A stretch of 61,511 nt of DNA, from positions 191,142 to 252,652 of the forward strand of contig VHZZ01000106.1 in assembly GCA_009801015.1 (NCBI GenBank), read 5' to 3'. Origin of the DNA: Silene noctiflora (lineage: Eukaryota > Streptophyta > Magnoliopsida > Caryophyllales > Caryophyllaceae). Position numbers and translations under genes: made by a program. Below the pieces are notes generated by a model. It did no database searches. It was given only the letters and a program-made list of their open reading frames with translations, and was not told where the DNA came from. Below are positions 13,543 to 23,251 of this stretch, piece by piece (positions within the stretch are counted from its first letter, which is position 1; the number at the start of each line of letters is the position of its first letter).

Positions 13543-13992
13543 TTAATCCATCATTGTTGCTCTAACACTTGAGCCTATTTCTGTCCTTTTCACATCTAAT
13601 CGTCCTAATCAACATTGCACACGAGGTTAACCAAGATCATCTTCATCATCACTTCACACATCAACCTCTATCGCATTCTTTCCTTTAAATTAAAAACCGA
13701 TTTAACTTCTTTATTAAAATCAATCAAATTATCGATGACCTGAACAACTCGACTTAATACAAAACCATCCTACCTACCAAATAACAAGCTTTCTTATTCA
13801 TAGCAAACAATTTGTAATAGGAAATTGATCGAGGAGAGTGGGTTATTGACATAAGGGCCATCAATCCTTTTCAAGCTACAACATCAAATGATGAAATATG
13901 TTGAATCAATTGTACTACGGTTTTCTATAAGACGGAAATATCCATCTTAATATTATAATGGGTCAAATATTATCTCATTAGAACGAGAAAAA

Positions 13993-14580
13993 TGAACATA
14001 CATCGGATGTATTATCTCTATTTTTTCCTGTTTTTGAGTATATGTGTATTTTTTCTGAGCTTATTATCTCAAGCATTATTTATTTTTTAGCATATGTATA
14101 TATTTTTCCTGAGCTTATTAAAGTTTATAGGTTAGATTTTTTTTCCATCAAAACTCAAATTTAACTAAGTTTGTATGTAATGTTTTTGAGTTTTATTGTA
14201 ATTTTTTAATCTTAATGTTTGAGTGGTAAAAAAATAATTATTAAAAAAACTTTAATTTAATAATTATTTCAATATAAATAATGTAAACGTTGAAATAACT
14301 AATGTAAACGTTGAATATGATTAAATTATTAATTTTAAATATGTTTTACGTTTTTAAAAATTATTTTTTTAATTAAAAAATAGATTAAAAAAGACGTTAG
14401 AAATTATTTCTTGACCCGTATTCTGACCCTAACCCGACCCGTGACCCGTATGACCCGACCTGGACCCGACCCGTTTGACAGGTCTAAGTAAAACCCATCA
14501 TTTTTAAAACAAAACTCAAAAACTTTATTATAATGCTCGGAAACTATAAAATTGGTGGTAGTATATCGGATGTATAATCC
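13993..14580. repeat. Dispersed repeat family A, copy 2, interrupted
   Basis: This is the reverse-orientation relative of 962-1312: GAACATACATCGGATGTATT at one end, ACTATAAAATTGGTGG at the other. The middle (about 14218-14490) is not shared. It carries CCCGACCCG-type sequence and looks like an inserted or replaced segment. Confidence 0.5.
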
Positions 14581-14933
14581 ACTTACTAAGGACGAGAAAA
14601 TATTTGACAATTTTTTTTTTTTTTATATGTTATACTTTTATCTTATTCATATTATTTGACTCGTTTAAAATTTCAGAAAAATATATTCGTATTAAATAAG
14701 AATTTGCGATATTCAAATTAACGAAGTAATATCTCAAAAAGTCATCCTTTTGTCAACATAATTAATCATGTACTATATTGTCTAATTAATCTATTTCTAT
14801 ATCATCTTTATTGTTATTTTAATCATTATGGTGTGTTTATTAAGGAATGTACGAGCATTATTTGCTCCACCATATTAATCACCCATCATTTCAAACATAT
14901 GATCCATCTATTCCACTTGATTTGCCCATTTGC

Positions 14934-15333
14934 GGGAAAATGCACATGATACCCTTTAAGTTTGATTTTTTTTCCGAAATAGCCAATTTTTTGTTCCAAA
15001 AAACTTTAAGAGCTCATATCTCGTGTTTACGAATTCATAATGTTACGATTTTTTTTTTTCAAATTGATTATCTTTCACAGTACTACAAGTTGAAAAAAAT
15101 TTTGTCGAGTTCTGACCAAGAGATAACATACAAAAACTCCTAGCCACGGGATCCAAATACAACAATTTTTTTTTTCAAATCGTAATTCTCAGAAAGATAA
15201 TCGATTTGAAAAAAAAAATTGTTACTTTCTGAACTCGTAAACACGAGTTATGAATTCTTAAAGTTTTCCGGAACGAGAAATTGTGTATTTCGGGCAAATT
15301 GGCAAACTTTAAGGATACCGCGTGCATTATCCG
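14934..15333. mobile_element. Mutator-type MITE, family B copy 2
   Basis: It is about 400 bp, from GGGAAAATGCACATGATACC to CGTGCATTATCCG, with inverted ends (CTTTAAGTTTG and CAAACTTTAAG). It runs closely alongside the copy at 1425-1878 but is shorter, and its flanks show no clean 9-bp duplication. Confidence 0.7.
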
Positions 15334-16327
15334 TATTTTTAATACTCCATAGAATTTATTTTGGCCCGACAGTATCTACCTTAAGATGAAAATTAGTAAA
15401 ATATGTTCTCACTCGCGTATATAGGATAAATATTTTGTTAGTCACTAATTTACTATGATTCTCTTTGTATCTCAACTATCATAATTATAGCACGACCTTA
15501 GTCAGCATTTATCAATATAATTGTATAACTAGTGTAGATCCCGCACATTTGCGATATATATAAAGGTTTTATTTTTAGGTATTATTTTAATATTTTAAAT
15601 TGATACGTCATTAATTAATTTGTCATATACCTCAATGTATTTCGATATGAGTAAAAAAATGAACTATGAACTAATAAAGAGAATTTAGTAAAGTTATAAA
15701 ATGTGTTTAATGATTTTTTTTTTTTCTTTCAGCATAAAACTAATGATTACAAATAATATTTTTTTCTCAAATTATGTTAATGATTTGTTTTTTTTTGCGA
15801 CGAAATTAATAATTTCAGTTTAATGTTTTGTTTTATAAAAAATGTGTTAAGTCATTGTTTAATTACAATTAAACATACAATAGAAATTTAGAGTTTATAA
15901 AATTATAGTGAATTTATCTTATTATAATATTAAAATTTAGATTTTAAAGAAAATATTATTATTTGATAGATTATTTTGATGAAATGATAATAATTAATGA
16001 AAAAAATATTTTTATTTCCTTATTTAGCCTGATGCCTTTTGGAGGGAAAAATTCAGAGAATTTTATTCTCTTAGTATATAGGAGGATTAGTTTTACTCTA
16101 AGACCTGCTTCTTAAATACGTGTTTTATACTCTTTAAAAGTTTGAAAAAAAAAGAAAAGAAAAATACTCCTTTTAATTAGTTTTTAAATTAGTTTGATTC
16201 CTTTTAATTAGTTTTCAATTAAATTATTTGAATTATTTTCAATTAGTTTTTAGATAAAGTATACAATTAGTTTTTAAATAAAGAATATTAAAGTATTTGT
16301 ATTCCTTTTAAGAGACAAACGGTCTTA

Positions 16328-16709
16328 GGCCTTGTTCTTTTGGACTGAAATTGTCCGAACTGAACTTATTGGAGCTGAACTGAACTTAATGGAACTTAAC
16401 TGAACCGAAGTAAGAGTTAGGTCCTGTTCTTTTGAACTTAATTTCAGCTCATTCCAGTTCAGTTCAGCTTCATTCAGTTCAACTCTTCTCTTCACAAATT
16501 AACTCCTATTGCAGTTCAGTTCCAATAAGTTTAGTTCAATTCAGTTTGGCTCCATTAAGTTCAATTCAGTTCAGTTCAGACAATTTCAGTCCAAAAGAAC
16601 AAGACCTTAATTTGTGAAGAGAAGATATAAACTGAACTGAACTGAATGAAGCTGGACTGAACTGAACTAAGCTGAAGAGAGTTGAAATTAAGTCCAAAAG
16701 AACATGGTA
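16328..16709. mobile_element. Tourist-type MITE (outer) carrying a second copy
   Basis: The outer ends are GGCCTTGTTCTTTTGGACTG (after TTA) and AAGTCCAAAAGAACATGG. Both arms are rich in GAACTGAACT motifs. The inner element at 16420-16607 interrupts it. Confidence 0.7.
16420..16607. mobile_element. Tourist-type MITE nested in another
   Basis: The 188-bp element starts GGTCCTGTTCTTTTGAACTT and ends CAGTCCAAAAGAACAAGACC, with exact TTA duplications (16417-16419 and 16608-16610). It sits inside the element at 16328-16709 and belongs to the same family, so it is the younger insertion. Confidence 0.75.
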
Positions 16710-17572
16710 TAAGACATGACATTAAACGAGAGGTTTGACTCGTATGAGGCTCGTATGACCGGGGTAAAGGCTTTCAATAAAGCCCAATCGAGCTTAATTT
16801 TTTAAACCATGCTCACCACAGCTAGGCTTAAATTTTTAACGGAATTTATTGGTGTGTTGTGTAAACTGAATAAAGTCGATTTGATTCGAATGACTTGATC
16901 TGGGAACCAAGATGACATGAAAAGTGTGACCCGATAGATTTTAAATGACCCGATCTGAAAGTGGTTTGAAATGACATGATTGACCAATAATGACTTAGTT
17001 AACGTGAAATCCTAACCCAAAATGACTAAAAACGACCTAAAAACACTCGATCCGGAGTGACCTGACTAAAAAACAGCTTGGTAAATTGCTGATCCAACCC
17101 AAACCCAACCGAATCACTCATTTGGCAAGTCTAAACTACAATTGTGTATAGTTGGCATTTGGGAACCATGTCTGATTAGCCTGTCACAGGCACACACACA
17201 TTTTAACTCTCCAAGTCTTGGTAGACCTGATAAAACCAAATCGATCCACACCCGAATCGAGGACTCAAATTTGACCCAAACCTAAATATCTTGGTCTTAT
17301 TTAACCCGACCCGATCATAATTTCACCGTTAACCTTAACTAACTTAAAAATAACCCACCCACAAATATCCTGAACCCAAAATAATCCGAACCGACCCAAC
17401 CCAAAATCGACCTAATATACATGTTTTCAAATCTAAATCTTTGTGTATTCCAATATATTTTGCTTTTGTTTTACTTACTTAAAACAAAAACGAAAATAAA
17501 TACAAGAAACTAAAATATCCAAATAATAAAAAAAACAAACGTAAATAATTGATCGAGGACATGATAAACGTA

Positions 17573-17775
17573 CTCCCTCCCGGTCATTTGTTGTCCTTTT
17601 CCATTTTGGGGTGTATCAGTTAATTATTGTCCTTTCTATTTTAGGATTGTATTTAATAATTAATTTGATCATTTACACTCAATTTGCTCCACTTGTCATA
17701 TTATAATTGACTTTCCGTTATTTCCTTGATTTTTGTGCCAAAACCAAAGAACAACAAATGACCGTGACGGACCTA
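17573..17775. mobile_element. Stowaway-type MITE, decayed right end
   Basis: It begins after TA with CTCCCTCCCGGTCATTTGTT and ends with the complementary AACAAATGACCGTGACGG. It lies about 220 bp before the At1g76660-like start codon. Confidence 0.55.
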
Positions 17776-17993
17776 CAGTCCCTAGTTGTGCTTGCATAAT
17801 CTTGAGATCACTGTTTGCTCACTTTACCCTCCAAATCACTCAACTGTCAATCCATCAATATTCAATACCTCTCTATCAAATTAATATTCAGCAACAAATT
17901 CAAATTCTGTAATCTGGGTTTTGTTAATTCTGTTATAATTGCATTAAAAACACCATAATCTTCTTTATTATTAACAAATTATACACTTAATTA

Positions 17994-20900
17994 ATGGGTT
18001 CTGAGCAAACCAGATTTCAACAGCCAGAAAGGGTATAAATCACTAGTCTTTCTTATATTTTGTTCGCAAATTCTTGTTTCAGACGGTCTTTATGTTAAGA
18101 CGTACTCACAATCGATTTAAATAAATTTAAAATGAGAAGAGGGTTGTGAGTGGTCGTAATTTAAGACCGTCTTAAGCAAGACCTATGTATTTTCTTGCTT
18201 AGATCTGTTTTTAGCTCATTTATGTACTTACCCTTTTGTTTGTTTTACTGAATTCTTGCATTTACTTATTACATTTGTGATTTTGTTCATTGGATCTGTA
18301 GTTCTATACCTTTATGCTTATGTTGTGATTGTGGCGGAACCAGGATTTGTCGTTAGGGGGCGATACTTTTGGGCTGGGGGAGAGCTATGGAATAAGATAA
18401 ACTAGAAAAAAAATCGATTATTTTGTCTAAAAGTCTCAATTTTCCGATGTTTAGATGTTATGATTGTGGCGGAATTAGGATTTGTAGTTAGGGGAGGATA
18501 CTTTTTGGGGGGTTGGACTAGAAAAAAAAAATCGATAATTTTAACTAAATATCTCAGTTTTTCCACTGTTCAGATGTTATGATTGCGGCGGAATCAGGAT
18601 TTGTCGTTAGGGGACGATGTTTTTTTGGGGGTTGGGGGTACTAATTGAATAAGATAAACTAGAAAATTCGAAAATTTTAGATAATAGTCTAAACTTTTCC
18701 ATTGTTTAGCGAGGTGACCGTCCTTGTTAGCCCTCCTACCTTCATTGAGTGGAAAATGACATGACTGTTTGGAAATTCAATGGTAATTAAAGGGTTTCAA
18801 TATGGAATAATAAATTCTCTAATTGTGTGATTTGTGATTAATTATTTGTTAATCATATACAAGTTGCAACAGTTTTCCGTATTGGTGTAACCGTGTAAGG
18901 GTATATATTACTATTTGGATATGACATTGTGATTATTTGAGTAGAAAATGACCTCTGCCCATGAAAAATCTTGATAAAGTGATTATGAATTTTTGTGAAA
19001 AAGATTGATTATTGATTTAGATTAATCAAATAGGGAGTATCGTTTAGAGTTTAGACAGTTCCGCAATTGTTTTTTGGCAGTCTTTAATCATGAAGTGGAA
19101 AATGATGCTGCATATAACTGGATTCATAGTAGTATGATTTCTGTCCAATGATACTAGGGTTATAACAGCGGTTTTCGAATTATGTTGTCGTTTAGTATTG
19201 TTTTGGTGAAAGGGAAGGCACACGGATAGTTTTCATGCTGACGGGGTTTTATTTTATTTTTATCCCTGAGTACCATCACTTAGTGACTTTACCAGTTGAC
19301 ATTCTATTATGTTCATCGTTTTGTATTGTTGGTCAAGTGTGTTGACTTGGATTCTAATATTGACACGGTTTTTTTATAATCAGCGAAGGAAATGGGGTGG
19401 TTGTTGGGGTGGACTCCCTTGTTTTAGAGTGCAAAAGAGTGGGACACGTATTGTGCCTGCAGCTAGGGCACCAGATGGTAACTGTTCAATAAACCAGCCT
19501 AATGGGGTACAAGGTGTCGTGAACCAAGCAACATCACTGGCCCCTCATCTTCTAGCTCCGCCGTCTTCACCTGCATCTTTCAGCAATTCGGGCATTCCTT
19601 CAACAGCTCAGTCACCCAATTGCCATCAATCATTGTCTGCTAACTCAACTGGTTGTCCCACCCCCATTATGTACGCAACCGGCCCATATTCTAATGAGAC
19701 CCAACTGGTTACTCCTCCTGTCTTTTCGACCTTCACAACTGAGCCTTCTACTGCTCCTTTTACCCCACCGCCCGAGCTGGCTCACCTTACAACACCATCT
19801 TCTCCTGATGTCCCTTTCGCAAAATTCCTTTCATCTAAAAATGCGGGGAAGATTAATTATGTGGGTTCACATGATCTTCAAGCGACATACCCGTATTCAC
19901 CTGAAAGTCCTGCCAGCTCTCTTAGGTCTCCCATTTCAAGGACTCCGGGCGACTGTGCGTCTCCGTGGGACTCGTCTCATTCCCCCAAACCCGGAAATTA
20001 TTCAAGAAATGGTTCTGGATGGCGTGCCGAAAATGGTGGCAAATCCCACGATTCTAACTTTTTCTGCCCGGCAACATTTGCACAGTTCTATCTAGATCAA
20101 CCACACTCTGTGGGACGACTCAGTGTTTCGAAAGACTCAGATGTTTACCCTAGTGGTGGTACTATTAATCCAAGCAAGCAAAACAAGAATAGCAAGCAAG
20201 ATGTTGAGGAGGTTGAAGCTTACAGAGCCTCTTTTGGGTTTAGTGCAGATGAAATGATCACTACCAGTCAATATGTAGAAATAGCTGACGTTATGGACGA
20301 TTCTTTCACGATGAATCCCTGCACATCGACCAAGTCACAAGCTGAAGAAACTCCGTTACTTGGATGGGGACATGGAGGATCCAGGTCAAGAATGCCAGGT
20401 TGCTATTCACCTGGTCAAAAGGCCGCAAAATCAGTTTCATCTAACCGATCTGAAGGTGAGTCATTCTGGCCCATTCTTATTATAATTGTTAATTTGTTAT
20501 GTAGTTTCGGACTGCTGCTGGTACTGTGTTGCATTGTGGCTTTGGTTATGTAGTTTGGCTTTGAAGCTACACCATATGATTGTCATTTAGAATAGAAAGA
20601 AATTTACTATGGTACGGATTTTCTACCACCCCTCGCTCAAAGTCTCAAACCTGGAAAAAGAACACTGAATTGCCATGTGGTTCACGTCTTCAAGATATAT
20701 GATCTTCACCCTTTTAATTTTCGCTGCCTTGACACATTAATTGCTCCCTAGTATGCATTTCTGCACAATATACTAGCAATCTTTTCTGAGCAATAATGAT
20801 ATTGAGCTTTCGACTTGTTGGTTCGTGGTGCATGTTCAGTGAAAAAATTGCAGACAAATAACTTGTCAAGACTAGCATTGTGATAAATCGAGTGAAGTAT

Positions 20901-22170
20901 TATTTGCAATGTTTTGGGTAAGACTGTCATACGACTCATACTGTAAGATTAAGAATGTAACACATGGTGTGTTTTGAGGGTTTGAGACCAATTTCAACTT
21001 GAACTTTAAAATCTTGCCACGGAATATTGAATCCTCCTCCTGACTTTATTTTATGACCGTCTTACCTATGTTCTGCCTTCCGGCTATAACATGTATGTAT
21101 TAACAAATAGTGACACTCTTGACTCTTGTTACTTGTAGTAGTATTTAATATGCCCAGTATGGCCACTTTTCTTTTTCTCCGCGTCAGAGTGGCTGAGAGC
21201 TGATGGGTCCACATTACGACAAGGCTGAATGCATGAACTGATTATTTGCATGTTGTGCTACTCTTTGGGGGGTGTTTTCTTTTACAATTGTTTGACCGGC
21301 TGACATCTGAATCTGTTAAAGTAAGGGTGTCCGTATTCAAGTATACTCTACTTAATTTGAATTAGAAAGCTCAGGCGATCATCTTTCAAGATACATCGGT
21401 TATCAAAAAATAGTAACTTCTGGTTCCATATTTGTTTCTTCATTTTGATTACCATTGTTTATTCACTATTTCATGTTATGCGATTCGTGGCCTGTCTTTT
21501 CTGATATTGCAGTGTAGTCACTTACCTGTGTGAAGTGTATTTGTAATGAGCAAAGCCTTGCGTGTTTACCTATATTCTATCCGTTGCAGTATGGATGGAT
21601 CTAGCTATTCCTCAACTTAAAGCAAATTGTATAATTTTAACGTGCGTTTCTCTTCATTGGAATCATAAGCTTTAAATTCCTGTTCATCATTTCAAAGAAC
21701 TTTCTCCTCCCTCTGGTCATGCTCGCGTGTCCAATATTTAACTACTGTTACACTAACAATACTTATTTTGCAACGTTTCTACTTCATCATGAAACGAATG
21801 CATTCTCTTCATAATGTTTTTTTTAATCATTTTTCATGTTTTTTGTTTCTTTGGCAAATGACATAGTATTATCAAGTGCGGAGACAGGTGCCTCCGTTCA
21901 TTTGAAATAATATCGATCCTGTGGCATTAATTGATGTTTCTTCTGTGATATGATTCAGATAATGAAACAGATGAGCATCCTGGGAATGCCTCCTTTAACC
22001 AAAGGACACCAAAGAACATCGTACTGACAGACGACGAGGATATATTTTCAGGGATGGGGAAATCCCGTAAAAACAGGAAATATCACATGGGTCAATCCTG
22101 CTCCGATGCTGAGATTGAGTACAGGCGAGGCCGAAGCCTACGTGAGTATCAAGATCTCTCTTGGAATTAG
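17994..22170 (+). CDS. At1g76660-like proline/serine-rich protein
   Basis: The predicted product has 440 residues from exons 17994-18032, 19384-20455 and 21959-22170. The first coding exon is only 39 bp (MGSEQTRFQQPER). Exon 2 opens RRKWGGCWGGLPCF and carries blocks recalled from Arabidopsis At1g76660 and its hydroxyproline-rich glycoprotein relatives: LAPPSSPASFSNS, ETQLVTPPVFSTFTTEPST, AYRASFGFSADE and QYVEIADVMD. The last exon keeps SDAEIEYRRGRSLRE. Arabidopsis At1g76660 is about 430 residues. No signal peptide or membrane segment is evident despite the glycoprotein name, and the function is unknown. It converges tail-to-tail with the PPR gene. A GTGAGT right after the conserved C-terminal motif could act as an alternative donor, so the last ten or so residues are less certain. 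Confidence 0.88.
18070..18184. mobile_element. Inverted-repeat MITE with AGACGGTCTT ends, copy 1
   Basis: The ends TTCTTGTTTCAGACGGTCTT and AAGACCGTCTTAAGCAAGAC are inverted repeats. The centre (ACAATCGATTTAAATAA, AGAGGGTTGTGAG) matches a reverse-orientation copy at 33716-33821. It lies in intron 1 of the At1g76660-like gene. Confidence 0.6.
18325..18705. repeat. Three tandem copies of a roughly 120-135-bp unit
   Basis: Each unit starts GATTG(T/C)GGCGGAA followed by AGGATTTG and a G-rich stretch, then AATAAGATAAACTAGAAAA in units 1 and 3. Unit starts are 135 and 119 bp apart. The opening resembles the GTGGCGGAGCCAGG end of the hAT MITE at 25366-25535, so the array may derive from such an element. 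It lies in intron 1 of the At1g76660-like gene. Confidence 0.75.
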
Positions 22171-22805
22171 TTTCTTTCCAGCACTTATGCATCATATTTG
22201 ACATATACCGAGCACTTCCGCTGGTCAAGCCTTCAATATCCAAACATGCTGGCTCGAGCTAGCTTACATGTGATCGACAGAGCTTCGTGTGATCTAACTT
22301 ATTCACAACCCATTAACCCTATAATTCACTGAAACATGTATAACCTCGCAATTTTATACAGTACCCGCTAAGCCACCGGTTTTTTGGAAGGTTAGGTTGG
22401 CTTGTTTATTAGCTTAATTCCTTGGTTCGGGCAAATAGTGTTCACCGGGTTTGACGGAAGTGAATTGTAAGAAGTACGAATACTTGAAATCTGGTCGGAA
22501 TTGTTAATTTAATATCGCTAGCATAGACGCTTTCTGAATCTCACCTCTGAGGTTACTGAAGAAGTCACTGGTGTCGCAATGATTCCGATATTCCATTTAT
22601 CAGTTTGATGCACGATGTAAGTCTGGATTACGACTAATTTTAAGGCGTTAGCCATAATTGTAACGCAACACTCAAAATCAAACCGTTACAATTGGTTTTA
22701 ACCAACATTATCGCCAAACCTATATTTACGAAACATACAAGATTAATCAAACACGCCAAAATTACAGAAAATTGTAATCGACCCTTTTACTATAAGAATA
22801 CACCA

Positions 22806-23243
22806 ATGTACAACAAATTACCTATGAATCTTATACATCCGGTTTACAATTCAAAAAACTTCGATTTTGGACAAAAAACTACAATTTATCCTCAACAAGC
22901 GATAAATAAGCGTATGAAATAAGGATACAGCGGAATGCAAAACAGGAAGAGATAAACAAGAGGTACTTCCTTCAGGGATAAGATCGATCTTCACGTACCC
23001 TCCGTCTCTAGACAGCTTTAAAATCTTCCGATTCTCGTCCCTTACACGTTTCAACGTTGGCTAAGTGGCGGGGTTAAGATTCTGATCCTATCAGCAGAGT
23101 ACGCATGATGAGACAAGAATAACGTAGAACTAGAGCCACAGACGGGGTTAAGATTCTGATCCTATCAGCAGCATACTCATGATGAGACGAGCATAACGTA
23201 AAACTAGAGCCACACTACAGTATAAACCTGACTTAAAGTGCTC
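22806..23243. repeat. Segment shared with the SPL 3' flank, copy 1
   Basis: This segment runs parallel to 26647-27097 in the same orientation. Shared stretches include TACAACAAATTACCT, ACAATTTATCCT, ATAAATAAGCGTA, AGATCGATCTTCA, GGTTAAGATTC, GATCCTA and CTAGAGCCACACTACAG. The match ends almost at the PPR stop codon and does not enter the coding region. Confidence 0.8.
23069..23216. repeat. 74-bp tandem duplication in the PPR 3' flank
   Basis: CGGGGTTAAGATTCTGATCC through CTAGAGCCACA occurs twice, 74 bp apart, with few differences. The related segment at 26647-27097 has only one copy, so the doubling came after the two segments split. Confidence 0.85.
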
Positions 23244-23251
23244 CGGAGCAA

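Larger units (their letters stand above)
8086..17993. other. Long head-to-head intergenic region filled with MITEs
   Basis: Nearly 10 kb separates the FPP and At1g76660-like start codons. No conserved coding sequence was seen. The part nearest FPP probably holds its leader and leader intron. The rest is AT-rich with Tourist-type repeats, copies of families A and B, a trinucleotide run, and low-complexity CCCGACCCGA-type DNA at about 14401-14480 and 17230-17430. Confidence 0.55.
22171..23251. other. Tail-to-tail intergenic region with both 3' UTRs
   Basis: It lies between the stop codons of the At1g76660-like and PPR genes. It must hold both 3' UTRs. The PPR-proximal half (22806-23243) is the sequence shared with the SPL 3' flank. 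No further gene was recognised. Confidence 0.6.

Noticed and set aside
14401-14480. Telomere-like or satellite array of CCCGACCCG units
   Set aside because: Units are irregular and the same type of sequence recurs at 17.3, 35 and 44 kb as a dispersed repeat; it is not the plant telomere motif.
22135-22420. An extra intron and last exon for the At1g76660-like gene via the GTGAGT at 22142
   Set aside because: The conserved SLRE ends just there and an in-frame stop follows at 22168. Splicing to the TACAG near 22360 gives an unknown tail, so the simple ending was kept.
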